From an uncultured Burkholderiales bacterium (lineage in GTDB: Bacteria; Pseudomonadota; Gammaproteobacteria; Burkholderiales; Burkholderiaceae_C), in assembly GCA_903844775.1 (NCBI GenBank), contig CAIMUZ010000174.1:1-53430 (forward strand): DNA of 53,430 bases, in the 5' to 3' direction. Shown here in pieces: positions 1-10,477 of this stretch (the stretch's first letter is position 1; the number at the start of each line of letters is the position of its first letter). Under the pieces are notes generated by a model that saw only the letters and a program-made list of their open reading frames with translations, ran no database searches and was not told the origin of the DNA. Made by a program: the position numbers and the translations under genes.

Positions 1-45
1 AAAGTGGACACCGGCTTCCAGCATTTCGCGCATGGTAACTGACAT
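1..45 (-). CDS. rpsB: 30S ribosomal protein S2, N-terminal fragment (continues beyond window start)
   Basis: Reverse complement from 45 reads MSVTMREMLEAGVHF, the characteristic S2 N-terminus; truncated by window edge. Confidence 0.85.
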   Translation of the reverse strand, partial: MSVTMREMLEAGVHF

Positions 46-274
46 GTTGTTTCTCCGAAGGTTGGGTCTAAAATCCGGCTCACACATCGGATGTTTGAGA
101 TGGCCTGTGAGGGCTTGGTTCAAACAGCCAACACCTTGAAGGAGCCGGTTTGCGATTTACTTGCAGGGAAATTCCTGCTAAGCCTGTCGAGTATAGCATC
201 CCAAATTGTCATTTTCCCAGCCCTTTTACAGCCCATCCCCCTTCACCTGCCCTCCCAAATTGGAAGCCATCACC

Positions 275-1618
275 ATGCGCCCAGACCTGATTGCCACCCT
301 TCAAGCCATTGCCCAAAAAGAAACCAGTCCTCAGGCTGAATGGGAAAAGAGCCATGAAATTGCCCGAAGCGCAGCTTGCGACAACGTATTTTTAAACCTA
401 AGCCCAGCTGCCGGCCCCTCTGCGCTGCAGGAAAAAAGCCTTGTCAATTCCCCTCTCAAAGGCCTGGCTTTCACGGTCAAGGACTTGTTTGACGTGGCAG
501 GCCAAGCCTCATTGGCTGGCAGCACGGTACTGCAAGGCGCACCCAGCGCACTAGCGGACTGCCCCGCTGTGGCCCGACTCCATGCAGCTGGTGGCGCCAA
601 TCTGGGCAGAACCAACATGGTTGAATTTGCGTTTTCTGGGGTGGGTAACAATCCCCATTTCGGCACGCCGTCCGCTTGGGATGCGAGAACCAACAAGCCC
701 GTTCTCAGCCATGGCAAAGGCCATGCACCGGGCGGCTCGTCTTCGGGCGCGGGTGTCTCGGTGGCCACGGGCGCTGCCTTCATTGGCCTGGGCTCTGACA
801 CCGGAGGCTCCATTCGCATTCCAGCAGCCTTGAATGGTTTGGTGGGATTTAAAAATACCGCTCGCCGAGTGCCCACGCTCGGTGCCGTGCCTTTGTCCAC
901 CACCATGGACACCGTGTGCGCCATGACTCGCAGCGTGCGAGACGCGGTGTTGGCGCATGAAGTATTGGCCGCTCGCTCGGTGGCGCGTTCAACTCGACCT
1001 CTTGCGAGCTATCGATTGGCCGTGCCCACCAGCCTGATGTTGGACGGCATGGAGGCCGGCGTGCAGAAGGCCTGGGAGCGAAGCCTGTCGCACCTGTCCA
1101 AGGCCGGCGCTCAGATTATAGAAATCAAGCTGCCTAAGATCAATGAACTCGCTGGCCTGCTGGCCACGGGCGGCTTCAGCGCTGCTGAAAGTTACACATG
1201 GCACCGGCACCTTTTAGAGAAGTCTGAAGCCAGCTACGACCCTCGCGTGGCAGCGCGAATTTTGCGCGGCGCCACCATGAAAGCGCACGAGTATTTGGAT
1301 TTACAGACAGGCCGTGCGGCATGGATTGCGCGCATGCAATCTGCTTTGAATTCATTTGACGCCGCCCTCTCTCCCACCGTGCCGATCTATGGCCCCACTC
1401 TGGAAAGCGTGGCGCCCGGCAAAGAAAGAGACGAGGCATTTTTTGCGGCCAATGGTTTATTGCTCCGCAACACCAGCGTGATCAATATGCTCGATGGCTG
1501 CGCCTTGTCATTGCCCATCCATCAGGACGGCGAGCTGCCCAGCAGCATGATGGTTTGGCAAGGCCCCATGAAAGACGATGCAGTGTTGAATATTTCGCTG
1601 GCCATCGAAGGCGCTTGA
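275..1618 (+). CDS. Amidase-signature family protein
   Basis: GGSSSGAG and SDTGGSIRIPAA motifs of the amidase signature family; ATG at 275 (MRPDLIATLQ) preferred over the ORF-track start at 206. Confidence 0.9.
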   Translation: MRPDLIATLQAIAQKETSPQAEWEKSHEIARSAACDNVFLNLSPAAGPSALQEKSLVNSPLKGLAFTVKDLFDVAGQASLAGSTVLQGAPSALADCPAVARLHAAGGANLGRTNMVEFAFSGVGNNPHFGTPSAWDARTNKPVLSHGKGHAPGGSSSGAGVSVATGAAFIGLGSDTGGSIRIPAALNGLVGFKNTARRVPTLGAVPLSTTMDTVCAMTRSVRDAVLAHEVLAARSVARSTRPLASYRLAVPTSLMLDGMEAGVQKAWERSLSHLSKAGAQIIEIKLPKINELAGLLATGGFSAAESYTWHRHLLEKSEASYDPRVAARILRGATMKAHEYLDLQTGRAAWIARMQSALNSFDAALSPTVPIYGPTLESVAPGKERDEAFFAANGLLLRNTSVINMLDGCALSLPIHQDGELPSSMMVWQGPMKDDAVLNISLAIEGA

Positions 1619-1633
1619 GACCCCAGCCGCAAC

Positions 1634-2398
1634 TTATCCGCGACCCGCAAACGGCATCTTCGTGGCCATGACGGTGTGAAACATCACATTGGCTTCCAAA
1701 GGCAAGCTGGCCATGTAAACCACCGACTTGCCCACAAACGCGACGTCCATCAAGGGCTCGGCCTTGATTTCTAGGTTGGCTTGCGGCACGCCTTTGGCCA
1801 TCCTCATGGCCATGGGTGTCCCAGCATTGCCCACGTCAATTTGACCCACGGCAATGTCGTACTGACGGCCATCCAAGGATGCGGTTTTGGTCAAGCCAGA
1901 GACCGCATGCTTGGTGGATGTGTAAGCGATAGAAAATGGACGGGGGGTGGTGGCTGAAATTGAGCCATTGTTGATGATTCGGCCGCCCATCGGCTTTTGG
2001 TCTTTCATGACACGGAAGGCTTCACGAATGCACAAGAACATGCCCGTTAAGTTGGTGTCAACCACGCCCTTCCACATTTCCAAACTGAGTTCGGGCAAGG
2101 GAATTGCAGGCGTGCTCACCCCCGCGTTATTGAACAGCAAATCGACACGGCCAAATGATTTGACGCACTGCGCAAACAAATTGGCAACAGAGTCTTCTTG
2201 TGTCACATCAGTGGCCACCGCCAGCACCGAACAGCTCGGGCTCATGGCCTTAGCTTCTGCAGCAACTTCCTCTAAATTGGTCAGGCGTCGACCCGCCAAC
2301 ACCACCGTCCAACCATCTTGAATGAGCGCCAGTGCTGTGGCCCTGCCAATGCCAGAACCTGCGCCAGTCACGATGGCAATTTTTGAAGTTTGTGTCAT
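1634..2398 (-). CDS. SDR-family oxidoreductase
   Basis: TGAGSGIG cofactor motif, NNAG, YTSTK active site. Confidence 0.9.
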   Translation of the reverse strand: MTQTSKIAIVTGAGSGIGRATALALIQDGWTVVLAGRRLTNLEEVAAEAKAMSPSCSVLAVATDVTQEDSVANLFAQCVKSFGRVDLLFNNAGVSTPAIPLPELSLEMWKGVVDTNLTGMFLCIREAFRVMKDQKPMGGRIINNGSISATTPRPFSIAYTSTKHAVSGLTKTASLDGRQYDIAVGQIDVGNAGTPMAMRMAKGVPQANLEIKAEPLMDVAFVGKSVVYMASLPLEANVMFHTVMATKMPFAGRG

Positions 2399-2462
2399 GC
2401 GTTTTGTCTCCCAGAAAAGTTTATTGTTAGATCCGTGAATTGAAAATAATGCTTGTCATCAA

Positions 2463-4712
2463 TCAGCGACGCGACTTGCGCGCTTGACTTGTTTTTTTCT
2501 TGCCTGCCGCTTTTGAAGGTACGCCCTTAGGGCCCGACTTACCGTGGCGATTGGGTGAACTTAAGGGGTCCATTTTCCTGGCATGACCCTTCGCGCCCGG
2601 CTTGGCCATGGCCTTGTCGCGCAATTGACGAGGGCTAAATTCTTCTGCAGGGTTGACCAAACGGAAATCAATTTTTCGGCCATCCAAATCAACCCGACTC
2701 ACCTGAATTTGAACGCGCGTGCCAATGGCATAACGAATACCCGTTCTTTCGCCGCGAAGCTCTTGCCGCGCTTCATCAAAACGGAAATATTCACCTCCCA
2801 ATTCAGTGATGTGAACCAGGCCCTCTACATACAAAGAATCTAGGGTGACAAATATTCCAAAGCCAGTGGCCGAGGTGACCACGCCTGAATATTCCTCACC
2901 CAAATGCTCGCGCATGAATTTGCATTTGAGCCAGGCTTCCACATCGCGACTGGCTTCATCGGCGCGGCGTTCATTGGCACTGCAATGCAAACCCGCAGCC
3001 TCCCAAGCTTGCTGCTCGACCGGCGACATCTTGATGCGGGGCGCATCGTCCATTTGTGCGCCTGCTTTATTTTTTTGCAAACGCTTGGCCAATTTAGCAT
3101 GCGCCTCGCCTGGCAAGGGCAAGGCAGGCAATTGGTATTTTTTGTGTGCCAAGATGGCTTTGATGACACGGTGCACCAACAAGTCCGGGTATCGACGGAT
3201 GGGGCTGGTGAAGTGCGTATAAGCCTCGTAAGCCAAGCCAAAGTGACCACTGTTGATGGGCGTGTAAATGGCCTGTTGCATGGAGCGAAGCAACATGGTG
3301 TGGATTTGTTGCGCATCTGGCCGATCTTTGGTGGCCTGTGCAATGTGTTGAAATTCGCTGGGCTTGGGCTCATCACTGACGGTGTAGGGCAAACCAAGCG
3401 ACTTCAAATAGTTGCGCAGCAGATCTTTCTTCTCGGGCGTGGGACCTTCGTGGACACGGAACAGTCCGGGGTGCTTGCTGTTTTGAATAAAGTCAGCACT
3501 GCAAACGTTGGCCGCCAACATGGCTTCTTCAATAAGACGGTGCGCTTCGGTCCGAACGCGCGGCACAATTTTTTCAATGCGGCCGTTGTCGTCACAAATG
3601 ATCTGTGTTTCGGTGGTTTCAAAGTCCACTGCGCCACGCACGGCACGCGAGCCCAACAACGCACGATAGACATCGTGCAAGTTAAGCAAGTCATTGACAC
3701 GTGCTTTGCGCTTATTGGCTTCAGGGCCTTTCGTGTTCGCCAAAATTGCCGCAACTTCTGTGTAAGTAAAGCGCGCATGGCTGAACATGACTGCCGGATA
3801 AAACTGGTAAGCGTGAACATCACCCTTGGCCGTGATCAGCATGTCGCAGACCATGCACAAACGCTCAACATCAGGGTTCAATGAACACAAGCCATTGGAG
3901 AGTTTTTCCGGCAGCATGGGAATCACACGGCGTGGGAAATAGACACTGGTGGCACGGTCGTAGGCGTCAATGTCGATGGCACTGCCAGTTTCAACATAGT
4001 TGCTCACATCGGCAATGGCCACCAACAAGCGCCAGCCTTTGGCTTTGCCAATTTTGGCGGGCTCACAATAAACTGCATCGTCAAAGTCGCGCGCATCTTC
4101 ACCATCAATGGTGACCAGCGGGATGTCGGTTAAATCAATGCGGTCTTTTGAATCTTGAGGGCGGACTTTGTCTGGCAACTCGCGCGCCAAATTCAAACAC
4201 GCCGCAGAAAACTCGTGCGGCACGCTGTACTTGCGAACGGCAATGTCGATCTCCATGCCGGGATCGTCTATTTCACCGAGCACTTCTTTCACGCGACCCA
4301 CGGGCTGCCCAAACAATGCGGGAGGCTCAGTGAGTTCAACCACCACCACTTGACCTGGCTTACCCGTGCCGATGCCAAGCTTTGGAATGAGAATGTCTTG
4401 ACCGTAACGCTTGTCTTCTGGCGCGACAATCCATATGCCACCTTCATTGAGCAATCGACCAATGATGGGCTGTGCCGGGCGTTCAATGATTTCAACCACG
4501 CGACCTTCGGGCCTGCCTTTGCGATCTTGTCGAACGATTCGAACCTTGACGCGATCCTTGTGCAACACAGCGCGCATTTCGTTGGGCGGCAAGAAAATAT
4601 CGCCATCACCATCGTCACGAATTAGGAAGCCATGGCCATCTCGATGGCCTTGAACACTGCCTTCGATTTCATCCAGCAGTCCAGAGGGGTGGCTAATTTT
4701 TTTGATATACAA
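2463..4712 (-). CDS. rnr: Ribonuclease R (RNB/S1 exoribonuclease); start uncertain (TTG)
   Basis: GHRDGHGFL, DGEDARDFDDAVYC, SNGLCSLNP, HFGLAYEAYTHFTSPIRRYPDL; C-terminal S1 domain and basic tail. The N-terminal HTH region found in E. coli RNase R is absent. Confidence 0.93.
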   Translation of the reverse strand: MYIKKISHPSGLLDEIEGSVQGHRDGHGFLIRDDGDGDIFLPPNEMRAVLHKDRVKVRIVRQDRKGRPEGRVVEIIERPAQPIIGRLLNEGGIWIVAPEDKRYGQDILIPKLGIGTGKPGQVVVVELTEPPALFGQPVGRVKEVLGEIDDPGMEIDIAVRKYSVPHEFSAACLNLARELPDKVRPQDSKDRIDLTDIPLVTIDGEDARDFDDAVYCEPAKIGKAKGWRLLVAIADVSNYVETGSAIDIDAYDRATSVYFPRRVIPMLPEKLSNGLCSLNPDVERLCMVCDMLITAKGDVHAYQFYPAVMFSHARFTYTEVAAILANTKGPEANKRKARVNDLLNLHDVYRALLGSRAVRGAVDFETTETQIICDDNGRIEKIVPRVRTEAHRLIEEAMLAANVCSADFIQNSKHPGLFRVHEGPTPEKKDLLRNYLKSLGLPYTVSDEPKPSEFQHIAQATKDRPDAQQIHTMLLRSMQQAIYTPINSGHFGLAYEAYTHFTSPIRRYPDLLVHRVIKAILAHKKYQLPALPLPGEAHAKLAKRLQKNKAGAQMDDAPRIKMSPVEQQAWEAAGLHCSANERRADEASRDVEAWLKCKFMREHLGEEYSGVVTSATGFGIFVTLDSLYVEGLVHITELGGEYFRFDEARQELRGERTGIRYAIGTRVQIQVSRVDLDGRKIDFRLVNPAEEFSPRQLRDKAMAKPGAKGHARKMDPLSSPNRHGKSGPKGVPSKAAGKKKTSQARKSRR

Positions 4713-4730
4713 TCCTTTTTGATCCTGAGA

Positions 4731-4815
<85 letters not shown>

Positions 4816-4824
4816 AGTTTAATC

Positions 4825-4852
4825 AAAGCTGCACCCAAGGCAGCTTTTTTTT
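4825..4852 (+). terminator. Rho-independent terminator downstream of tRNA-Leu
   Basis: AAAGCTGC-ACCCAAG-GCAGCTTT stem-loop followed by a T run. Confidence 0.85.
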
Positions 4853-4936
4853 CGTGCTTATTTTGCAAATTTCTCATTGTGATTCTTTACAAATTGTCAT
4901 GCACTTGCATTAGTGATTTGACGTTTCATTGAATTT

Positions 4937-4986
4937 GCCAAGCAGAGTTCATTAGATTGGCAAGCAGCTTTCATCAGATTGGCAAG
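4937..4986. repeat. 22-bp tandem direct repeat (2 copies plus partial) overlapping the rimO stop
   Basis: GCCAAGCAGAGTTCATTAGATT / GGCAAGCAGCTTTCATCAGATT / GGCAAG... Confidence 0.8.
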
Positions 4987-6377
4987 CCAATCAAATCGTG
5001 TCCTTGAACGCCGACAATTTTGACGCGAATCAATTCACCTGCCTTGTAAGTTTTGCTGATCTTCTCAGGTGGCAACAACTTCACCACACCATCAATTTCT
5101 GGTGCATCGGCATAAGTACGGCCCACGCCCCCTTTTTTGCCCAAGGCGATGGCTTTGTCAACCAAGACTTGCATGGTGGCACCGATTCTTTGTTGCAAGC
5201 GCTGCACCGAGACCTCTTCGACCACCGACATGAAACGTGATTTCCGTTCTTCCCTGATTTCTTGCGGCAACATGCCAGGCAGCTCATTGGCCAGTGCACC
5301 TTTGACGGGGCTGTAGGCAAAGCAACCCGCTCTGTCAATTTGGGCTTCGCGCACGAAGTCAAGCAGATGCTGAAACTCGGCCTCTGTTTCACCAGGGAAG
5401 CCTGCGATGAAGGTACTGCGTATGACCAATTCAGGGCAAATCTCACGCCATTTTTGAATGCGTTCTAAATTCTTCTCGCCACTGGCGGGGCGCTTCATGC
5501 GCTTGAGCACATCGGGGTGGCTGTGCTGCAAGGGCACATCCAAATAAGGCAAGATCAAACCCGTGGCCATCAGCGGCAAGATTTCGTCCACACTGGGGTA
5601 TGGGTAGACATAGTGCAAGCGAACCCATGCGCCATGTTTTTGCGCCATTTCGCCCAAGGCTTGAACCAGTTCAAACATGCGCGTTTTGACAGGACGGCCT
5701 TCCCAAAAGCCCATGCGATATTTCACATCGACACCATAGGCTGAGGTGTCTTGGCTAATGACCAGCAACTCCTTCACACCCCCCTCAAACAAGGCCTGCG
5801 CTTCTTTCAGAACATCGCCAATGGGGCGCGAAACCAGATCGCCACGCATGGAAGGAATGATGCAAAAAGTACAGCGGTGATTACAACCTTCGCTGATTTT
5901 TAAATAGGCGTAGTGGCGTGGCGTGAGCTTGAGGCCCGCATCGCCAAACGAATTGGGTACCAAATCTAAAAACGGGTCGTGTGGCTTGGGCAAATGTGCA
6001 TGCACTGCGTCCATCACCTCTTGTGTGGCGTGCGGGCCAGTGACCGCCAAAACACTGGGATGCATTTCGCGCACCATGTTGCCCCCACTTTCGGCCTCCC
6101 TGGCACCCAAACATCCTGTGACTATGACTTTGCCGTTGACACTCAAGGCTTCTGCAATCGTGTCTAGACTTTCCTTCACGGCATCGTCAATGAAGCCGCA
6201 GGTGTTGACGATCACCAGATCGGCACCTTCGAATGTTTTGGAAGTTTCATAGCCTTCAGCACTGAGTTGCGTCAGGATAAGCTCGGAGTCGGTGAGTGCT
6301 TTGGGGCAGCCCAAGCTGACAAAGCCAACTTTGGGGGCGGCTTGAGTGGCTGCGCCAGCGGATGCAATTTCATTCAT
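4974..6377 (-). CDS. rimO: Ribosomal protein S12 methylthiotransferase RimO
   Basis: [17 protein letters not shown]-terminus, radical-SAM CNHRCTFC, C-terminal TRAM region. Confidence 0.95.
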   Translation of the reverse strand: MNEIASAGAATQAAPKVGFVSLGCPKALTDSELILTQLSAEGYETSKTFEGADLVIVNTCGFIDDAVKESLDTIAEALSVNGKVIVTGCLGAREAESGGNMVREMHPSVLAVTGPHATQEVMDAVHAHLPKPHDPFLDLVPNSFGDAGLKLTPRHYAYLKISEGCNHRCTFCIIPSMRGDLVSRPIGDVLKEAQALFEGGVKELLVISQDTSAYGVDVKYRMGFWEGRPVKTRMFELVQALGEMAQKHGAWVRLHYVYPYPSVDEILPLMATGLILPYLDVPLQHSHPDVLKRMKRPASGEKNLERIQKWREICPELVIRSTFIAGFPGETEAEFQHLLDFVREAQIDRAGCFAYSPVKGALANELPGMLPQEIREERKSRFMSVVEEVSVQRLQQRIGATMQVLVDKAIALGKKGGVGRTYADAPEIDGVVKLLPPEKISKTYKAGELIRVKIVGVQGHDLIGLPI

Positions 6378-6430
6378 GGGTCTATTGTCCCAGTAATTCA
6401 GTCACCAGAAGCCCCCCAGATCGCAGGAAA

Positions 6431-6925
6431 TTAGGGCTTCAAGCCAAAAGCGCTGAGGAATTGAGCAGTTTGCTTCTGCATTTGCTCTTGCATTTGCGAC
6501 ATGATATTTTGAGACTGGTGCCCCATTTTGGACTGCATCATCATGAGGGACTGAAGGTTGCTTTCGAGGTAAGCACCCATGTGTCCCTGCATCGAGTGCC
6601 CGTAAAAGCGAATGATGTTGGCCAAAACCGCCTCGGTGAACATGGGCGAACCCGCAGATTCCTCTTCCAAGATAATCTGCAGCAACAGGCTTCGGGTGAG
6701 GTCTTCGCCAGATTTGGCATCGCGCACCACAAATGACTGCCCTTCCATCACCAACTGCTTGATTTCAGTGAGCGTGACATAACTGGAAGTCTGGGTGTCA
6801 TAAAGCCTTCGATTGGGGTACTTTTTAATGACGCGCTGCCGCTTGGACTCGGCTGAAGCTGCACCCGCGTGAGCGGTCTGAGCAGCATCCGCTGGATTCG
6901 ATGAAGCGGCAGTTTTTCGGACCAT
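6431..6925 (-). CDS. phaR: Polyhydroxyalkanoate synthesis repressor PhaR
   Basis: RVIKKYPNRRLYDTQTSSYVTL DNA-binding domain; methionine/glutamine-rich C-terminus. Confidence 0.93.
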   Translation of the reverse strand: MVRKTAASSNPADAAQTAHAGAASAESKRQRVIKKYPNRRLYDTQTSSYVTLTEIKQLVMEGQSFVVRDAKSGEDLTRSLLLQIILEEESAGSPMFTEAVLANIIRFYGHSMQGHMGAYLESNLQSLMMMQSKMGHQSQNIMSQMQEQMQKQTAQFLSAFGLKP

Positions 6926-7026
6926 GGTGTCAATTTCTTAAAATTTAAGGGTGACAGTCAACAATATGCTGCACCGCAATAGATTCTAAAGACATCCCCC
7001 TCACAATCCATACAAGGATTTACCCT

Positions 7027-7052
7027 CAATCCATTGGGGCAATCAATTGGGG
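7027..7052. repeat. 13-bp tandem direct repeat
   Basis: CAATCCATTGGGG then CAATCAATTGGGG, followed by TCAGATCAACATTG. Confidence 0.7.
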
Positions 7053-7093
7053 TCAGATCAACATTGTTTTCACATCAATGCTACTGTTGCGCC

Positions 7094-7759
7094 ATGAAAA
7101 TTGAAAAATTCCTTGTTTTAGTTTTACTGATGTGGAGCCAATCTGCCATGGCCATTGAAGAGCCCCACTTCAAAGTCATTTCAAAAATTGGCCCCTTTGA
7201 GGTTCGCCAATACGCCCCCATGTTGGTCGCCGAGACGATGGTGGAAGGCGATATGGACGAGGCTTCCAACCGCGGCTTTCGAAGAATTGCTGACTACATT
7301 TTTGGCAACAACCAATTGGCTCAAGGCGGCAGCGCGGCCAAAATTGCCATGACAGCACCCGTCACCGTAGAACCACAGTCTGAAAAAATTGCGATGACCG
7401 CACCCGTCACGATGAGCGCTGCAAGCGCAGACTCTGTGATGACAGCCAGCAACAAGTGGCGTGTACATTTTGTGATGCCGTCGCAATACACCCTTGCCAA
7501 CATTCCTCAACCCAAAAATTCTGAAGTGAAGTTGCGCGAAATTCCGGGTAAATTTTTTGCCGTCAACAGCTATACAGGCTTCAACACGCAAGCCCGCGTG
7601 CAGGCCAAAACAGATGAATTGTCTGCCTGGGTCGCAACTCAAAAAATGAACACTCTGAGCAGCCCTCAACTTTCTCGCTATGACCCGCCCTGGACTTTGC
7701 CCATGCTTCGCCGCAATGAAATCATGATTGAAATTGAGGCAGTGAAAGCTAACAACTGA
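7094..7759 (+). CDS. SOUL family heme-binding protein with N-terminal signal peptide
   Basis: FEVRQYAPMLVAET and repeated KIAMTAPVT motifs; signal peptide from ATG 7094. Confidence 0.88.
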   Translation: MKIEKFLVLVLLMWSQSAMAIEEPHFKVISKIGPFEVRQYAPMLVAETMVEGDMDEASNRGFRRIADYIFGNNQLAQGGSAAKIAMTAPVTVEPQSEKIAMTAPVTMSAASADSVMTASNKWRVHFVMPSQYTLANIPQPKNSEVKLREIPGKFFAVNSYTGFNTQARVQAKTDELSAWVATQKMNTLSSPQLSRYDPPWTLPMLRRNEIMIEIEAVKANN

Positions 7760-7866
7760 TTCAAATCACAAAGACTACTTTTAAAAGATCGTTGAATTTT
7801 GCATCGATGCTCAGATTGTCGTTTGACAAAGTCGCCATTGTGGTCTGCTTGGCTTTAACAACAGCC

Positions 7867-8760
7867 TCACTCAACGGGCTGCTGCATTCGAAATTCTCGC
7901 CACAGCAAAAATAAGCCACTCATCACCACGATGCATGCGCCTATGACGACTGCACTGTCGGGCATTTGACCAAACACCAACCACCCCGCCAAGGTCATGT
8001 AAATAATTTGTTGGTATAAAAAAGGTCCTAATACGGCTGCCGTTGCATACCGATGCGCCAATGCAGAAGCCGAATGGCCCAATCCGCCCGTCAGGCCTGC
8101 GAGGACAATCACGCCCCAAGTCAGCCAGCCTTCTGGCATCTGCCACTGCCACAAGGCAAACGGTGCCAACAACAAAGAAGGCACAGCTGCAGATGCCAAT
8201 TGCGTGGTGATGGGGTGGTCGCTACTGGCCAAGCGGCGCGTCATTAAATTGAATGCAGCGTAAAGCATGGCATTCAAGATGATTAGAAAAATGGCGGGAT
8301 GAAAACCATGACCCCCAGGTCGGATGATGACCAACACCCCGACAAATCCAGAACCAATGGCCATCCAACGTTGTCTGTCTAATTTCTCATGGAGAAACCA
8401 AGCGGAGATCAGGGCAATGATCAGGGGCGTTGAAAACAAAATAGCGGCCGACTCTGCCAGTTGCAAATATTGCAAAGCAAAAAAATTCAAGCATGTCATC
8501 GTCGCCAAAATGACGCCACGCAGCAATTGCAGCTTGGGATTTTGAATGTGAAACGACTCTTTGTTCATGCTGGGCATGAAGATGGCCGCGGTTAGCAATG
8601 TGTGCAACAAGAACCGTAACCACACCACCTGAAGCACAGGCAAACTTTGCACCAACCACTTGGCACTTGCATCTAATATTGCAAACAACAGCGTTGTGAC
8701 GGTAACAAGGGCAATGCCGATTCGACGATTTTGAGCTGTGTCGCTATGAAGATTGGACAT
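7867..8760 (-). CDS. EamA/DMT-family transporter
   Basis: About 10 hydrophobic segments in two repeats; LRGVILATMTCLNFFALQYL, AAILFSTPLIIALISAWFLHEKLD. Confidence 0.88.
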   Translation of the reverse strand: MSNLHSDTAQNRRIGIALVTVTTLLFAILDASAKWLVQSLPVLQVVWLRFLLHTLLTAAIFMPSMNKESFHIQNPKLQLLRGVILATMTCLNFFALQYLQLAESAAILFSTPLIIALISAWFLHEKLDRQRWMAIGSGFVGVLVIIRPGGHGFHPAIFLIILNAMLYAAFNLMTRRLASSDHPITTQLASAAVPSLLLAPFALWQWQMPEGWLTWGVIVLAGLTGGLGHSASALAHRYATAAVLGPFLYQQIIYMTLAGWLVFGQMPDSAVVIGACIVVMSGLFLLWREFRMQQPVE

Positions 8761-8818
8761 TAAAATAGCTTAGCAGATCCGACATCAAAATGCTGAATCA
8801 GCGTTCTGCAAGACAGAA

Positions 8819-10459
8819 TTACTTTTTAATGTCAAAGCCCGTGTAACCGTTGTTCGCAATCGCCGTGCACTCCTCCCTGTAGCGTCCAACACCCCCCACA
8901 TAGGGCATGAACACGCGGGGTTTCCCTGGCACATTGGCACCCATGTACCATGAATTGGCATTCAGAAATAAAGTGGCACTGGCAAGTTGGTTGACATGCG
9001 CTACCCAGTTATTTTCAGCTGCCTGTGTCGCTTCAATCTGAGCGCATGAGTTTGCAGTCAAATGCTGAATGCAATCACTGATCCACTCCACATGCTGTTC
9101 AATTGAAACAATCACATTGCTTAAGACAGAAGGGCTGCCAGGTCCTGTGACCATGAATAGATTAGGAAAGCCAGCGGTCATCAGACCTAAATAAGTAAGC
9201 GGCCCTGCACGCCACTTTTCTGCCAAGGTGAGTCCGCTAGAGGTTCGAATGTCAATATTCAAGATGGCACCAGTAATGGCATCAAATCCGGTTGCATAAA
9301 TAAGCGCATCCAATTTGTATTCAGCAACGCTGGTCTTCACACCTGCTTCTGTAATTTCTTGAATGGGCGTGCTTCGAATGTCTACCAGGGAAACATTGTC
9401 TTTATTGAAGGTTTCAAAGTATTGGGTATCTAAGCACAAGCGTTTGGTACCAATGTAAATATCTCTAGGTGTCAGTTTTTCAGCCAATTCAGGGTTTTTC
9501 ACGCGCGACTGAATTTTTCTGCGCGCAAAGTCTGCTGCTGTTTCATTGGCTGCAGCCAAAAGCATGATGTCTTTATATGTCCGCGTGTAAGCAGTTCCAC
9601 CCGCTTGCCAACGAAATTCATAGGCAAGATCTCGTTCTTGGGGCGTCGCCTCGAGTGCTGACAGGGTTGGCAAGGGATAACTCGCCACACCTGTTGGGCT
9701 GACTTTTGCACGTTTTCTAAGGTCGATATAGTTTTGCTTAATTTCTTGAACTTCAGCTTCTTTCAAAGGTCTGTTGCCCGCAGGCAAACTGAAAGTAGGG
9801 GTTCGTTGAAAAACAAATAATTGATGCGCTTGCTTAGCGACTTCTGGAATAGTCTGAACGCCTGAAGAGCCCGTTCCGATAACACCCACGGTTTTCCCCG
9901 TAAAGTCCACCGGCTCATGGGGCCATAAGCCGGTGTGATATGTGCTCCCCTTGAATAGATCACGTCCTTTAATTTCAGGTGGTTTTGCTGCTGACAAACA
10001 ACCCGTGGCCATGACACAAAACTGCGTATTAACTATTTGACCTTTATCCGTAGTGACGGTCCATCGACCGGTTGCCTCGTTAAAAATAGCCGAGCGGACA
10101 CGGGTGTTGAACTGAACATCTCGCCTTAGGTCGAATCGATCAGCCACGTGGTTGATGTATCTCAGAATTTCTGGTTGGGTTGCATAGCGCTCTGTCCAAT
10201 CCCACTCCTGCTGCAACTCTTCAGAAAAAGAATACGAATACTCCATGCTTTCAACATCGCAACGAGCGCCTGGATAACGGTTCCAAAACCAAGTTCCTCC
10301 GACATCACTCCCCGCCTCAATCACTTGAACCTGAAGACCCAAGCCACGCAAGCGATACAGCATGTAAAGGCCAGCAAAGCCAGCGCCCACAACAACCACG
10401 TCCACATTGGATTTCAATGCAGTTAATTCTTCGCTTGAGCCATGGGTTTGACCTGACAT
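8819..10459 (-). CDS. Flavin-containing / Baeyer-Villiger-type monooxygenase (BVMO 1)
   Basis: GAGFAGLYMLYRLRGLG, GGTWFWNRYPGARCDVES, FKGSTYHTGLWPHEPV (BVMO fingerprint-like), GTGSSGVQ; good RBS (GGAGATAAAAATG). Confidence 0.92.
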   Translation of the reverse strand: MSGQTHGSSEELTALKSNVDVVVVGAGFAGLYMLYRLRGLGLQVQVIEAGSDVGGTWFWNRYPGARCDVESMEYSYSFSEELQQEWDWTERYATQPEILRYINHVADRFDLRRDVQFNTRVRSAIFNEATGRWTVTTDKGQIVNTQFCVMATGCLSAAKPPEIKGRDLFKGSTYHTGLWPHEPVDFTGKTVGVIGTGSSGVQTIPEVAKQAHQLFVFQRTPTFSLPAGNRPLKEAEVQEIKQNYIDLRKRAKVSPTGVASYPLPTLSALEATPQERDLAYEFRWQAGGTAYTRTYKDIMLLAAANETAADFARRKIQSRVKNPELAEKLTPRDIYIGTKRLCLDTQYFETFNKDNVSLVDIRSTPIQEITEAGVKTSVAEYKLDALIYATGFDAITGAILNIDIRTSSGLTLAEKWRAGPLTYLGLMTAGFPNLFMVTGPGSPSVLSNVIVSIEQHVEWISDCIQHLTANSCAQIEATQAAENNWVAHVNQLASATLFLNANSWYMGANVPGKPRVFMPYVGGVGRYREECTAIANNGYTGFDIKK

Positions 10460-10477
10460 TTTTATCTCCGAAAATAC

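Noticed and set aside
331-958. Minus-strand ORFs of 197 and 135 aa
   Set aside because: Antisense to the amidase coding sequence; low-complexity, no family motif.
2840-3823. Minus-strand ORFs of 185 and 139 aa in an alternate frame within rnr
   Set aside because: Same-strand frame-shifted readings of intact rnr; no sign of a real frameshift.
2904-3884. 326-aa plus-strand ORF
   Set aside because: Antisense shadow of the clearly coding rnr gene; no recognisable domain.
7321-7440. Internal KIAMTAPVT duplication in the SOUL protein
   Set aside because: Looks like a normal family feature of SOUL heme-binding proteins rather than a new duplication.
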